The translations under genes were made by a program, and so were the position numbers. The notes under the pieces were generated by a model, which saw nothing but the letters and a program-made list of their open reading frames with translations, was not told the DNA's origin and did no database searches. 64,000 nucleotides of DNA from Botryosphaeria dothidea (Eukaryota > Ascomycota > Dothideomycetes > Botryosphaeriales > Botryosphaeriaceae). Positions 13,753 through 25,183 of the stretch are shown here, in pieces. Numbering within the stretch: position 1 is the stretch's first letter; each line of letters starts with the position of its first letter. The DNA lies in assembly GCA_011503125.2 (NCBI GenBank), contig WWBZ02000051.1, forward strand, positions 620,001 through 684,000, given 5' to 3'.

Positions 13753-15170
13753 TCAGTCGTCCCCGCCAATCCCCAAGAAATCCGTGCCGAACAGCGAATC
13801 GATCCAGGCCCACACCTTCCAGTACATGCTCGCGGCCTCCCAGTCGAAGGCCCCGTCTTCCTTGCGCGGGACCTCGTTGCCGATGACCTCGGTGGCGCCG
13901 CCGACGAAGAGACGGATCAGCGGCAGCGAGCCCAGCAGCTGCTGCCACTTGTTGCCCACGGGCAGCAGCGCCTGCTCGGCCGGCAGCAGGACCGCGCGCT
14001 TGGCGCCACGCACCCTCAGCGGCGGCGGCGCGACGGGCGCCGGGTCGGCGGGCGCGGCGCCGGGCGTCTGCGCGCTCAGGGCGGCCGTCGCGGTCGACTC
14101 GAACGACGTCTGCGGGGTCGCGACGGCAGCGGGCGCGGACTGCGCGCTGCGGGCGGACGGGCGGTGGCGGGGCGGCGGGGCGGCGGAGGCGGTCGCGGTC
14201 GCGGACGAGGCCGTGTCCGAGTGCGTGGGGCTGGCGGCGGAGCCGCGCAGCGTGGCGCTGGTGTTGCTGGGGCTCGAGTGCAGGCTGACGTCGCCGGCCA
14301 GGCGGGCGTGCGAGGAGGGCACGGCGACGTCGCCGAGCGCGGGGCCGGCGCCGCGGTAGAGCTCGGCGAAGACGGCGTGGCCGTGCAGCAGGTGCGGCGA
14401 GTAGTGGCAGGCGCGGTCGGCGGCCTCGGGCGAGTCGAACGTCACCTTGATCCAGTGGTTGCCGCCGCAGTACGTGTTCTTCTTGCGCAGGGCGGCGGCC
14501 GAGAGCGAGCGCGCGGCGGCGGCGGTGCGGTTGAGGCTGAGCGAAGTGTTGTACTTGGAGTTGGGCGGGTGTCGGTCGTAGTCCTCGTAGACCAGGCCCT
14601 CGGACACGCGCTCGTAGAAGTCGATTGCCGCCCATTGCGTCTCGCTGCTGAAGCCGTATAGTATCACCTCCGTGGGCTCTTTCGTGACCGATGTCTGGCT
14701 GAGGGGAAGCGCCGGTGCGCCGGTTGCTGGTTGTGGTGGTTGCGGTGCAGCGGGCGGTTGCTCTACGGCTTTGGGGGCGGAGGCTTTGACTTGGGTGAAG
14801 ATTTCATCGATGGCCTTGAGATTGGCGGCGCGGTTCTGGTCCTCCTTGCGGGCCGGGGTGCCAGTGGTCTTGCTGCGCGAGAGGCCGCGGCGGCGTGTGG
14901 AGCGGCCGAACGGTCCTTTCTCTTCGACGTAGCGACGCTGGCCGTGGGTGTCGCCGCTGTCATGTTCGTCAGAATCGAATATCGTGTCGGTCCAAAAGAC
15001 GCTCATGTTGGAAGGGCGAGGGTGCTGGGATAGTAGGATGGCGCGGGTGGAAAGTTGCAGACTTACTCAGCGTACTCGTAGCCCCATGGTAACTGGCGGC
15101 CGGCGGCGTCGAAGGCGCGTTCGGACTCGGGCACGGCGTGCACCTGCATGCCTCCGCGGAAGGAGTTCAT
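13753..15170 (-). CDS. nup53: Nucleoporin Nup53 (Nup35-type RRM)
   Basis: Nuclear pore scaffold nucleoporin of the Nup53/Nup35/MPPN family that ties the inner ring to the pore membrane. The product is 450 aa. Exon 1 is 15067-15170, the intron 15002-15066 and exon 2 13753-15001; splicing yields GYEYADVFWTDTIFDS, which reads through naturally. The atypical RRM spans about 145-252, starting EVILYGFSSETQWAAIDFYE and ending FAELYRG. A Ser/Ala/Pro-rich linker follows, and the C-terminus (about 425-450) holds an aromatic amphipathic helix, YWKVWAWIDSLFGTDF, of the kind that inserts in the nuclear membrane in this family. The 3' half of the gene is very GC-rich. A start at MSVFW (15006) would drop the first 35 residues and seems less likely because the spliced N-terminus is continuous. 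Confidence 0.88.
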
Positions 15171-16615
15171 TGTGACTGATGAAGAGGCGGCGCGCGAACG
15201 CGGTTGAAGGGCTGAGATGTTTACGCTCTGGCTCTCGGTCGTGCTCGATGCGGTGGAAAATCCTAGCTCCGCCCCGAACCGCTGAATCCGTGCCATCCTG
15301 GTGGCTTGGTTGCCGCGACGCGTCAAGAGATCGGAATTTGACTTGCTGTGCGAGGGCTTTGCGCGACGTCGACGTTGGAATGAAGAACGAAGTGTTGAAG
15401 CCGGCGATACAGGGTGCAGAGTGTGCAGGGTGAAGCGCATGTCCAGCGCGATGTGTTGTGCTTGCAAGGGACAAACAATACAAACCCAGGGCTTGGCGCT
15501 GTCGGCTACGCTTTTCACATGGCAGGAACGTCACAACCAGCACGGTGCTCCACAATTACAGGATACGATAGTGAGTAGATGGATATCTAGATTCTAAGAA
15601 ACAACAAAAATCTGCCCGCCATCTGCGCCAACCATGGTTGCTCGTGAAAACATCACCTCTCAACATTTTGAGGCTCAAACGTCATCATAAACGAGCAATC
15701 AGGAAGCTGCTAACGCTCGACCAATGCCGTGGAGATAATTTACTCCGGAACGGACCAAAGAAAATGCCGGGCAGAAATTGCTGGCAGATTACCGATACTG
15801 TAGTTTCCATGTCAGCGGAAGTTCGACAAGATGCCAATGCCGAGAAGGTGAGATGGGTGTGTCCTCAGTGATCTTGGTGTATAAAGGGTAATCATTCCCG
15901 AAGGATCAGATACTATCTAGGCGTGATATGTTTTTTAATCATCGGACAGGGGGATGTGCTTGTGATTGAAACAAGCGAAAATTCGGCTTACCTTACTGCG
16001 GCCGCTGCAAGTGCGGTTGAGCAGCCATAATTCTTCCCATTAGCAGCAGTAGGTGCGTGCCTGAAGGAGCCTACACGTATCTATGCAAGTCAGCGAGAAT
16101 TCGACCAAATGCTTGAGCGAGAGTGCGCGTGTGATGGGTGTCAGAATATGTAAGAATTGAATATCATCGAACCTACGCCGTTAAGAGTCGCTGGCGGGCG
16201 CCTCCGGTCGCAGGCATCAATCGCAAATTACCTCATCATTCGAGAAGACGTGGAAAAAGTGTAGAGAGAAACGTACCTTTGCCGCAGCTGCAGCGAGTTG
16301 GGGGCGCGAGCGACGCGCAGGAAAAGTTTGAAAAATAAGAAGTTCTCGGGGTTGGCGGCGCACAAAAGTCGCGAGGTGCGCCGAGACCGGCTATTCCCGA
16401 TCGGGTGTGGCTCGCACACAACCAAAATCATCGGTAAGCGAGCACTCTCTCGAGATAGCGAGCACCGCGTGGATTTCGACCTCCCCAACTAACGACAACA
16501 GCAGCACCACCGACCCCGTAGCACAGTACGTTGCCCAACGCCGCCGCGCAGTCCAGCTCATCTTTACTCCCTCGTTCGCTCGCTCACATTCCCTCGCACA
16601 GGCAAATCAGCCGCA
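15171..16615. other. Divergent promoter region of nup53 and rpl14
   Basis: A 1.4 kb spacer between two divergent gene starts. The last 150 bp before the eL14 start are pyrimidine-rich, typical of strongly expressed fungal ribosomal protein genes. A short frame near 15638-15871 has no recognisable motif. No RNA gene seen. Confidence 0.5.
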
Positions 16616-17251
16616 ATGGGTGACGCAGAGGTCAAGGCATCGCAGTGGAGGCTCGTCGAGGTCGGCCGTGTCGTCCTCTTCGCTCAGGGCCCCTATGAGG
16701 GCAAGCTCGCCACCATCGTCGAGATCATCGACCACAAGCGCGTATGTTGAGCGCCCATTCTGCCGCCCGCGCGGCTTCAGGCGCGGCACCCTGCAACAGA
16801 ATACTCACAATCCACCCAGGTCCTCGTCGATGGTCCCGCTTCCAACTCCGAGAAGGTCGTCCCTCGCCACGCCTCTCCTCTTTCCCACCTCTCCTTGACT
16901 CCGATTGTCATCCCCAAGCTCCCCCGCGCTGCTCGCACCGGTGTCGTTAAGAAGATCTGGGATGCCACCGAGGTCGACAAAAAGTTCGGCGAGAGCGCAT
17001 GGGCGAAGAACAAGGACAGGATCGCCAAGCGCAGGGCGCTGACCGACTTCGAGCGCTTCAAGGTCATGAGGTTGAGGAAGCAGGTTGGTAACCCCCAGAC
17101 TTAAGGACCGACTGTGGGAGGACGCTGCAATGCAGCAGAAGGCCGCGGGTCCGCAAATTTACTACAGAGCAACGAACTGACCGTTTATTTGCAGGCCAAC
17201 TACGAGGTCAAGAAGACCTTCGCCAAGCTCCGTGCCTCCGCTAAGGCGTAA
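16616..17251 (+). CDS. rpl14: 60S ribosomal protein eL14
   Basis: Structural protein of the cytosolic large ribosomal subunit, 148 aa. Exons are 16616-16741, 16820-17083 and 17195-17251; introns of 78 and 111 bp, all phase 0. The N-terminus [20 protein letters not shown] is the KOW-type core of eL14, followed by VLVDGP and the basic C-terminal half ending [14 protein letters not shown]. Length fits the fungal family. Without the last intron the frame would end prematurely at QVGNPQT, so splicing to the 17195 exon is needed for the conserved tail. Ribosomal protein genes of filamentous fungi commonly have several small introns near the start, as here. Confidence 0.95.
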
Positions 17252-17840
17252 AAGGGTTCATCGGTGAGACGGGGTTCTTTAGGACGGGTTGTTTTACGGC
17301 ATTACACTGGGGAAAGTCATGAGGTCAACATGACCCTGCGCGGCATTTTCCATCCCCGAGAACACAATGGAGACGGTTCAGAAAAGATATCAAGTATCCA
17401 CGGTTCTCAAAAAAATGAATGCAAATCCGGACAAGCGGGGCGTATGGGATTGTTTTTGAAGAGAGTGCCATGGTCTAATTTGCAGACAGTGTCTGATGGC
17501 TATTGATTGAGGCGACTTAACCGATAATGCACGGTACCTAATTGTTTGCCCAGAGTAAACTCGCCACACTGTCTCTCCGGCTCTAATGGAGCGGTCCGTA
17601 GGTCAGAATGCCGGACGTTAACCATTACAGCTGAGACGTGTTGCGACCGCTTCGCACATTGCTCAATGTCTTTGGTGCATCTGGAATTCAAGTAGTCGAC
17701 ACATCTTCACAGGAGCATCTCGCATGGATCGGCCTATAAGGTTTGCCAACATGAGAAAATTGCCGAGGAACTGTAAACAAACACTTTCAACGTCATGTTT
17801 CCCTACCAGGTTCCTTGCGCGGGTCATTATTTTCCGGCCT
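17252..17840. other. Intergenic between convergent genes
   Basis: About 590 bp between the 3' ends of rpl14 and the MDR oxidoreductase gene. AT-rich in places, with no protein-like frame and no RNA gene recognised. It should hold both 3' UTRs. Confidence 0.5.
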
Positions 17841-19011
17841 TCACAGATCCTGAATCTTCACGACCACTTTCCCCTTCGCTCTCTGGCTCAGCATTCGGCC
17901 ATAGGCCTGTTCCAGCATCAGTCAGTGCAAGCTCAAGTAGGAACAATGGAAGAAATAAGATACTTACCCCCAGGACATCTTCCATTTCGAACACACTATC
18001 AAGCACTCTCTTCAGCTTGCCCTCCTTCACCAACCGCAATAACTCTTCTCTGCCTTCTTGATCGATATTCGTCTGTTGAAAGACAAACTTTCTCGGCGTA
18101 CCACCAAGGAACACCGGCCACCATCGGTTGACCGCAGTCGCCCAAAGCCAATTCCCCATCCCCTCCATTGCTCCTACATTCACAAACACGCTCTCCTCCT
18201 TCAAGAACTGCGGGCTTCGTTCATACAAGATCTGCGTCCCCACGCAATCCAACACCGCATCCAACTTCCCCCCGTCCCCATCCCCACCATACCTCTCCGC
18301 CAACCACCCCACCACCCCCCCCTTTCCACACTCGCGATAATCCACCACCACATCCGCGCCCAGGCTCTTGACCAGCCTGAACCCCTCCTCCCCCGACCCC
18401 GTCGCCACCACCTCCGCCGCCCCCAGCGCCTTCGCCACCTGCACCACCATCGTCCCCACGCCGCCCGTCCCGCCATTCACAAACACCCTGCTGCCCGGCC
18501 CCACCCCCGCCGCCCGGCACATCTTCAGCGCCGCCTGCCCGTTGCCTTCCAGGCCCGCCGCGTCCTCGGGCGAAACCTCCGCGGGGCAGGGCGCGACGTC
18601 GGCGGGGGCGACGCGCACGTACTGCGCCAGCGCGCCCTCGCCGTGCAGCAGCTGCGCGGCGAGGGGCAGCAGGCCGAAGACGCGGGTGTTGGGGGCGAGG
18701 TGGGGCGGGGAGTCCGGGGTCGTCTGCGCGACGGTGCCGGTGAAGGAGACTTCGGGGATGCAGGGGCGGGCGCCGCGGAGGAAGGGGAGGAGCGGGATGA
18801 AGCGGCCGATGGAGGGTGTGAGGGCGGCGTGAGTGACGCGGATGAGGACGTCGGGGGAGCTGGGGGCGAGGGTCGGGGTTGGGTGGTTGGGGGTGAGGGT
18901 GAGGACGTCGTGGATGGGGCCGCGGCGGTGGTAGGTCCAGGCGCGCATGGTGGGTGGGATGGGTGGCGAGGTGGTGGTGGTGGTGGTGGTGGTGGTGGTG
19001 GTGGTGGACAT
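17841..19011 (-). CDS. Zinc-free MDR oxidoreductase, quinone-reductase-like
   Basis: Medium-chain dehydrogenase/reductase probably using NADPH; the substrate is unknown. The product is 369 aa: exon 1 17968-19011, a 61 bp intron (17907-17967) and exon 2 17841-17906, giving EDVLGAYGRMLSQRAKGKVVVKIQDL in pieces across the junction, a normal MDR C-terminus. The GroES-like part contains DVLIRVTHAALTPS, and the Rossmann motif is VFVNGGTGGVGTMVVQVAKALGA. The catalytic zinc ligands of alcohol dehydrogenases are not apparent, so I favour the quinone oxidoreductase-like branch. The N-terminus MSTTTTTTTTTTTTSPP is encoded by a GGT/GTG microsatellite; a second Met at residue 22 (MRAWTYHRRG) begins the conserved domain and may be the true start. 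Coding GC content is high. Confidence 0.85.
18968..19009. repeat. (GTG)n microsatellite at the MDR gene start
   Basis: A run of GTG units on the plus strand, which on the minus strand encodes the poly-Thr stretch at residues 3-14 of the MDR oxidoreductase if the upstream ATG is used. The length is expected to vary between strains. Confidence 0.8.
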
Positions 19012-20171
19012 GGTGATGGGATTTAGTTCGGGGCGGGCGAGGTAGGTAAGGTTCTTTGGGGAATTTGGTAGAGATCAAGTGGAGGGAAAATTTGGACAGG
19101 AATGGAAATGAGCATGAAATGGCATATTGAGACCTTTATATGTGAAATGGCGGGGCTGGACGCGTCTCTCGCTCGTTGCCTGAAGACAGCCCATGAAATT
19201 GGTCGAATGACGTGAATTCCGGTGCTACAACGCCTGAGCGGAGTTGTTGCGAGCGGGGAGAATCCTACAGAGGAGAAACTTGCTTCAAAGAGGCATCGAC
19301 AAAACGTGGGCAGTTCACGATTTCGTCCGGAAGAGGTGGTGTACGGCTGACCACACTATTACGGACGGACAAAAGCATCGAAACCTGGTGATAGGTTACC
19401 TCTGTTGAATCCTTCTTGGATGCACAAATTTATGAGATCGAGAAGTAGGATGACTTTGAAGCTGCGACTGCACAAGGAAATGCTTGACATTTGCAACACT
19501 TAAGAAACCCAGCTGTGAGCTGCATAATCAAAATCCTCAGTGGACCAAGAACAAAAAAACAAAGAGCAACAGCTTTAGCAGCAACAACAACACCTGTATG
19601 AGCACTGCAATTTTCCATGGGGACTAATGCCAGCTTCTCAAGTGATGCCCTTTCTTTGGATCAATCGCGAGTGGCCTCTAGTCGAAAGGAAAAGATCGTA
19701 GTTAATTAGTGGAAGATACGTGGTCTTTGTGCTTGGTAGACTGTAGAATTGAGATTTGAAGGTAAACGCAGGCGCTGAATGCTGCAAGTTATTCTTGGTC
19801 ATGAACGGAAATGTCGCATTGCGCTTGCATGCACATATCTAGGTTCAGCTGCAGCAGTCTAGGAATGGTAGCTGTTGAGGCGAGGCGACGGCACGCGGGT
19901 ATTTGCGAGAGCAGGATGCGGATCGTGCACCGTGGTCTTCAATAGTATGCGACGCGAGCAAAGTCGACGGGGAAAATGCAGAGCCCGCATTTGAGCTTGC
20001 TTTGAGCTGTGGTTGGGATGGTGGTGGTTGCGGGGTTGGTGCGGTGATGGATGGCATCACACCGTCTCGCTTGCAGCAGCTGCCGCGCACAAGCAGTTTT
20101 CAGTCCCACCAAGCAGCTCAACGCCCGGCGACGACAACCCTCGCATCGCTCCACCATACAACCCGCCCACC
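19012..20171. other. Divergent promoter region of the MDR gene and egd2
   Basis: About 1.16 kb between two divergent starts, AT-richer than the genes on either side. No protein-like frame and no RNA gene were recognised. The last 100 bp before 20172 are C-rich, fitting a leader for an abundant protein. Confidence 0.5.
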
Positions 20172-20984
20172 ATGTCCAACCCCCGTGTCGAAGAGCTCCC
20201 CGACGAGCCCGAGAAGAAGGTTGCCGAGGTCGCCGACGATGACTCCAGCTCCGAGTCTGGCGACGAGGGTGCCGGCGACGCCAGCATCCCCGCTGGCGCC
20301 CAGGTTACCGTCCACTCGCGCAACGAGAAGAAGGCCCGCAAGGCCATCGCGAAGCTCGGCCTGAAGCACATCGAGGGCATCACTCGCGTTACCCTCCGCA
20401 GGCCCAAGAACGTGAGTTACGCACTGCGCCAGCCTGCGCCCTTTGCAGCCTCGCGCCCGCTTCATCGCAGCCTCGCCAGCCCCGCCCCGAAGCTGCAATC
20501 GACGCTGGAACAATCCCGGAGCTGATACGCCCATTTTCGAGCTCTAGCTGACTGAACGTAGATCCTCTTCGTCATCAACAACCCCGACGTCTACAAGTCC
20601 CCCAACAGCAACACCTGGATGTAAGCAATTCCGGGAACCACCTCGATTGGACAATTTTGATAACAATTCCGCAGCATCTTCGGTGAGGCCAAGATCGAGG
20701 ACCTGAACGCCGCTGCTCAGGCCTCCGCTGCCCAGCAGCTCGCCCAGGCCGAGGCTGCCGGTGACCACGAGGGCCACGACCACGGCAAGGGCAAGGAGCC
20801 TGCCACCGAGGAAAAGAAGGAAGAGGAGGAGGACGATGGCGAGGAGGTCGACGAGACCGGTCTCGAGGCCAAGGACATTGAGTTGGTCATGCAGCAGGCC
20901 AGCGTCTCGCGGAAGAAGGCCGTCAAGGCGCTCAAGGAGAACGACAACGACATTGTCAACTCCATCATGGCCCTCAGCATATAA
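20172..20984 (+). CDS. egd2: Nascent polypeptide-associated complex subunit alpha
   Basis: Ribosome-associated chaperone subunit that pairs with NAC beta (Egd1/Btt1) and contacts emerging chains. The product is 202 aa from exons 20172-20411, 20562-20620 and 20675-20984 (introns 150 and 54 bp). An acidic N-terminus is followed by the NAC domain: [60 protein letters not shown]. An acidic linker leads to the C-terminal UBA domain, [20 protein letters not shown] through [10 protein letters not shown]. Length and order match fungal Egd2. The last exon junction (Trp-Ile-Ile-Phe-Gly) is split in phase 2 and restores the conserved motif. Confidence 0.96.
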
Positions 20985-21459
20985 GTTCGCGGAAGCGCGG
21001 GCATGCGTTGAGGCTACGCGACACGCTGCTTTCTTTACCCGGGAGCGAAGGCTGGGCGAAGGGCTTATCGGCATCTGTACAAGATAAGACACTGGGCCGC
21101 GACCTAGGATAGGAACCATTGGACTCTGCGGAGCCATGGTAAAATCTAAAAAGTTCCTTCGAGTTTGGGGCCGCATGTTGTGCTCAGGCTGGCCGTATGT
21201 GGTCAATTGCTATTTCTATGACTTGTCTTCCGTGATATCAATGGCAAGATCGCTTTTGGCCTGAGGATTGGATAGTGAATGTCGAATTGGGCAGCTGTGT
21301 GTAGCTCTGTCCACCTGGTAATGCTTCGTGCGTGCGAGAGCGGTGCATCACGTGAGGGGCCTTGGCACTGACGGGCCTGCGGGAAGCTCGAAAACGCAGC
21401 CGACTTCGTCCTTCCCAGTCCGATACTCTCCACTCCACACCAACGTAGCAACCATCACA
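20985..21459. other. Short intergenic region
   Basis: 475 bp between two plus-strand housekeeping genes; it must hold the egd2 3' UTR and the atp7 promoter. Nothing else is seen. Confidence 0.5.
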
Positions 21460-22260
21460 ATGGCCGTCGGAGTACGTGCAATGCCCCTGTCTATCCCGTC
21501 GCAGCCCGTCCAGATCTCGATTTCTGTCCCCGCGCACCTGCGTTGAGGGGCCCCCGGTGCCGGAGCAATTGGCAGTAACGCTAACATCCGTCCCAACCTA
21601 CAGCGCAGCGCAGCCTTGAAGATCGACTGGACGAAGCTGGGCACCCAGCTGGGCCTGCGCGGCTCGACTGCGAACGCGCTCGCCGCCTTCAAGAAGCGCA
21701 ACGACGACGCGCGCCGCAAGGTGCAGCAGCTGTCCGAGCAGCCGAGCACCGTCGACTTCTCCCACTACCGCTCCGTCCTCAAGAACCAGGCCATCGTCGA
21801 CCAGATCGAGAAGGAGTTCAACGCCTTCAAGCCCGCCACCTACGACGTCAACAGGCAGATCAAGTCCATCGAGGCATTTGAGGCGCAGGCCGTCAAGAGC
21901 GCCGAGGACACCAAGGGCGCTGTCGACGCCGAGCTGCGCGACCTGGAGAAGACTCTGAAGAACATTGAGGAGGCCAGGCCTTTCGAGGACCTCACCGTGG
22001 TGCGTATATGCTCACGCTGGAGATGGAATTGGGCGGCAATTGTTAGAATTGCGGATGGTTTGGCTGATTGGCGTTTTCTTCTACAGGACGAGGTTGCCGC
22101 CGCCCGCCCCGACATCGACCAGCGCACCGAGCAGCTCATCAGCAAGGGTCGCTGGGCCGTTCCCGGCTACAAGGTGCGTGTCTATAAGCTACCCGAATTG
22201 CAGCGACATACAATGCTGACCCCCCAACAGGAGAAGTTTGGCGATCTGTCCGTCCTCTAG
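21460..22260 (+). CDS. atp7: Mitochondrial ATP synthase subunit d
   Basis: Peripheral stalk subunit of the mitochondrial F1Fo ATP synthase. The product is 174 aa from four exons: 21460-21471, 21604-21999, 22087-22173 and 22231-22260. The first exon is only 12 nt (Met-Ala-Val-Gly) and is joined to [20 protein letters not shown], the typical N-terminus of fungal Atp7. [20 protein letters not shown] and a helical middle follow, ending [12 protein letters not shown]. All introns are phase 0 (132, 87 and 57 bp). The length matches the family. The tiny first and last exons make this gene easy to mispredict; a start inside exon 2 would lose the conserved first residues. Confidence 0.95.
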
Positions 22261-22994
22261 ATGCTCTCATGGTTATCGAAAATCATCTCGTCCTCGCCGG
22301 GACTGTACTATTGTGCATAGCTCCGATTTCCCCGGCGTCAAGATAGATAGTTCAACTGGCTATTTTGACCGCACGAAGACCAATATCCCAGAATTGATTC
22401 CTTTTGCTCTTCTTCTGCTCGCTATTTTTCGAATTGAGGACGACATGCATTCTACTAACTATTCAGGTACATGTCTTTTCAACATCTGTGTTTCTGAGAT
22501 TACTGTTAATTGGACGGGGTGGTTGCTTGACTCATACCGGTTGTCCTATCCCTGTCATCACTGGGACTACTACCAACTGGCTGCAAAACGGCATGCTCAG
22601 CACTGAGTTTTTGGAACCCTCGCGTCAGTCTCGATTACTCGTATCTCGTAGGAATTGCTCGCCGTCGCCTTAAGGTTGGATACCCCACTAATTACGCCTC
22701 AACTGCGCTCTCTTCTAACCTGGACCAATTTCGGAAAATGGAACACTTGCCGGAACGCTTAAGTGGAAGAGCAAAGGAATAGGAGAGGTCTGGGATTGGC
22801 GGTGCATTCGGGGAAAATCACGGGCTGTGGGCTCTGGCTCTGATTCAACTTCCCTTTCTTTGAGCGAGCTTCGCCAAACACAACCGCGTGAGAAGTTACA
22901 ACACGACGACACCCTACAGCCTGAAGAACATTCTGGCAATTAATCTCGTGACTGCCATATTATTCTATCTTGCGCACAAACGAGCAACGATCTA
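22261..22994. other. Intergenic between convergent genes
   Basis: 734 bp between the 3' ends of atp7 and the Trk transporter gene, T-rich at the left as expected for a 3' UTR. No gene recognised. Confidence 0.5.
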
Positions 22995-25183
22995 TCAAGT
23001 CATTTCGAAATGCGGTCTATCATCTTCATCTTGCTCCCTCGACGTGCTCGTCCCCTCGCCGCGACTATCATCTCTCCGCTGTCTTTCCGGATCCTGCTCG
23101 GTCAAGCCGTGCCCGGGGCCGAGGCCCCTCGCCCCGCTCTCCTCCTCGTCGCGCCGGCACTCGGCCTCATCCTCGCTCGACCAGCGCCCGTACTCGCCGT
23201 ACTCGCGGTCCATGCGGTGCATCAGCTCCTCGCCCGGCAGCAGGATGCTGCGGTCGATGGCGAGCGGCAGGCCGCGGTGCCGGCCGCGCAGCATCACGCC
23301 CAGCATGACGACCTTGCTGCCGGTCTGGAAGGCGCCGCTCAGGCTGTACTGGTCGTAGGGCACGCCCGTGCTGAGCCCGACGGTGCCGTACGCGCTGGTG
23401 ACCTCGAAGAGGACGTTGAAGACGTCGAAGCCGGGCTGGGCGTTGATCAGCTTGGCGCGCTCGACGATGCAGATCAGGAACCACGCCAGCAGCTGGAACC
23501 AGATGTCGTAGGCCAGCTGGCGCCGCAGGTGCATCCCGAGCCCTCCGCCGTTGCTGCGTCCGCCGTCTCCCGGGTGTCGCCTGTCGAGGCCGACGCTGCG
23601 CTCTTCGTACGTGTTGGTTTGGCGGAGGGCCATGACGATGGGGAAGGAGCTGATGTACATGGTCACGAGGTAGGCGACGAGCAGCGCGGGCGCGAGGGAG
23701 GAGATGGCGATGATGTAGGCGCCGCTGTTGCGCAGCCCCGTCGCCTGGAAGAGGCCGTCGAGGATGCGCGTGCCCACCGGCCCCGCGCTCTCGACGGGCG
23801 ACAGGCCGATGTTGAGCAGCTCGTACAGGATCCACATGGCCAGGTCGATCAGCAGCTGGATCGCGAGCAGGTACCACGTCTCCTTGGCCGGGAAGAGGTA
23901 GATGAAGCAGCGTCGCGGGTGGTGCAGCAGGAAGAGGCAGGTTTGGCGCAGGCGCGAGGCGGCGGGCACGCTCTTGGAGATGCACCAGATGAGCAGGCGG
24001 AGCAGGATGGGGAACTGCGTGTTGCCCGCGACGGTCAGCGCGCCGCTGACGATCAGGATCAGCGCGTCGCCCGAGAAGGGGACGTAGTTGGCGTTGAGCA
24101 CGTTGAGGCCGCCGTTGCTGAAGCTGGTCACCGTCGCGAAGAAGCCCCACCACCCGGGCTTGAGGTCGCCGGGCTGCGAGGTGTGCAAGATGGCGGCGAT
24201 GCTGTCGCGGTAGGCGTAGGGGACCAGGAAGAGGGCGCCCAGCGCGTACCAGAAGACTTGGTAGGCGATCAGCAGCGCCAGGAGCAGCTCGAGCGCCCGG
24301 TACTCGACGCCGCCCAGCTCGGCGCGCTCGTGCTCGCTGAGGTTGCGGAAGCGGCCGCGCACGTCGAACTGCGCGTCGAAGGAAACGTAGGACCGCGACC
24401 GGTCTTGCTGCGGCTGCCATTCTTGCTGCAGGCGCCGGAAGGGGTAGTGGAAGAGGCGCTGCACGCTGTGGGCTTCCCAGGGCCACGGGAAGGCGCCGAA
24501 GCCCGAGTCGTGGTGGTAGAGGCGTTTGGCGGACGGTTTCTCGTGGGCGTGGGATGGATGGGCGCGGAGGGGCCGTTGATCCTCGCTGTTGGAGCGGTCG
24601 CTGCCGTTGGGGATGTTGCGTCTCCGCACTCGGGAGGTGTCGCGGTGCGGTCTTGCTTCTCGGTCCTCTTGGTGTTTTCGGGCGTCTTGCTCTTCCAGGT
24701 CTCGGACCATTTGACGGCCGGATCGGGAGTTCTGCACGACGTCCGCGAGCTTGCGGTGGAAGTAGTGGCGGCGGATGATGATGACGAATGAAGAGACGAA
24801 TGGGACGGTGCCGACGATGAGTAGGATGCAGAGGACTGCTTGCTGGAATCCTGTCAGGGCTCCGAGGTTGACGGTGTTGAGTCCTACATGGATCATCAGT
24901 GGCCGCGGGATTTTGTGGGGGAATTCAGCGTGCCTGTCGTTGTCATGGCGCTGCAGCACAGAAAGAGCGCGTCGATGTAGCGTAGTGGGCTCCCATTGAT
25001 TTGCTTAGGGTCATTGGCCAGACCTTCGCCATACACAATAACAGAGCCGATCAGAGTGACGACAATGAAATAGAGCATATGCATGCGGTAGAAGTTGAGG
25101 TGGAGGACTTCATTTTTGAGATATTGCAGGAAGTGCTCTTTGGCTTCGTGAGGGTTCCGGACTTCCTCTATGGGATCGCGCAT
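22995..25183 (-). CDS. TRK1: Trk-type high-affinity potassium transporter
   Basis: Plasma-membrane potassium uptake protein of the fungal Trk/HKT family, 712 aa. Exon 1 is 24934-25183 and exon 2 22995-24883. The four pore-loop filters are visible: TTTGLNTV (across the splice junction), SFSNGGLNV, GLRNSGAY and TSAYGTVGLSTG, each with a Gly, and M1-P-M2 style hydrophobic segments surround them. The long hydrophilic loop between the first and second repeats (charged, about residues 125-270) is typical of fungal Trk1. The C-terminus is acidic and Arg-rich. The junction needs a 50 bp intron starting GC rather than GT (see separate entry). The start is the first in-frame ATG after an upstream stop. 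KPLHFLKK lies just upstream in frame, so an extra 5' exon is possible. Confidence 0.9.
24884..24933 (-). other. Probable GC-AG intron in the Trk gene
   Basis: Minus-strand sequence reads ACGACAG|GCACGC at the donor and GATCCATGTAG|GACTC at the acceptor, with a CACTGAT branch-like site near the 3' end. Removing these 50 bp joins SAMTTTG to LNTVNLG, restoring the invariant first potassium-filter loop. I found no GT donor that would keep the conserved residues. A sequencing error at the donor would look the same. Confidence 0.7.

Noticed and set aside
23010..24791. Long plus-strand frame of 593 codons
   Set aside because: Antisense shadow of the GC-rich Trk exon; Ala/Val/Glu/Arg-rich without family features, whereas the minus strand encodes clear pore motifs.
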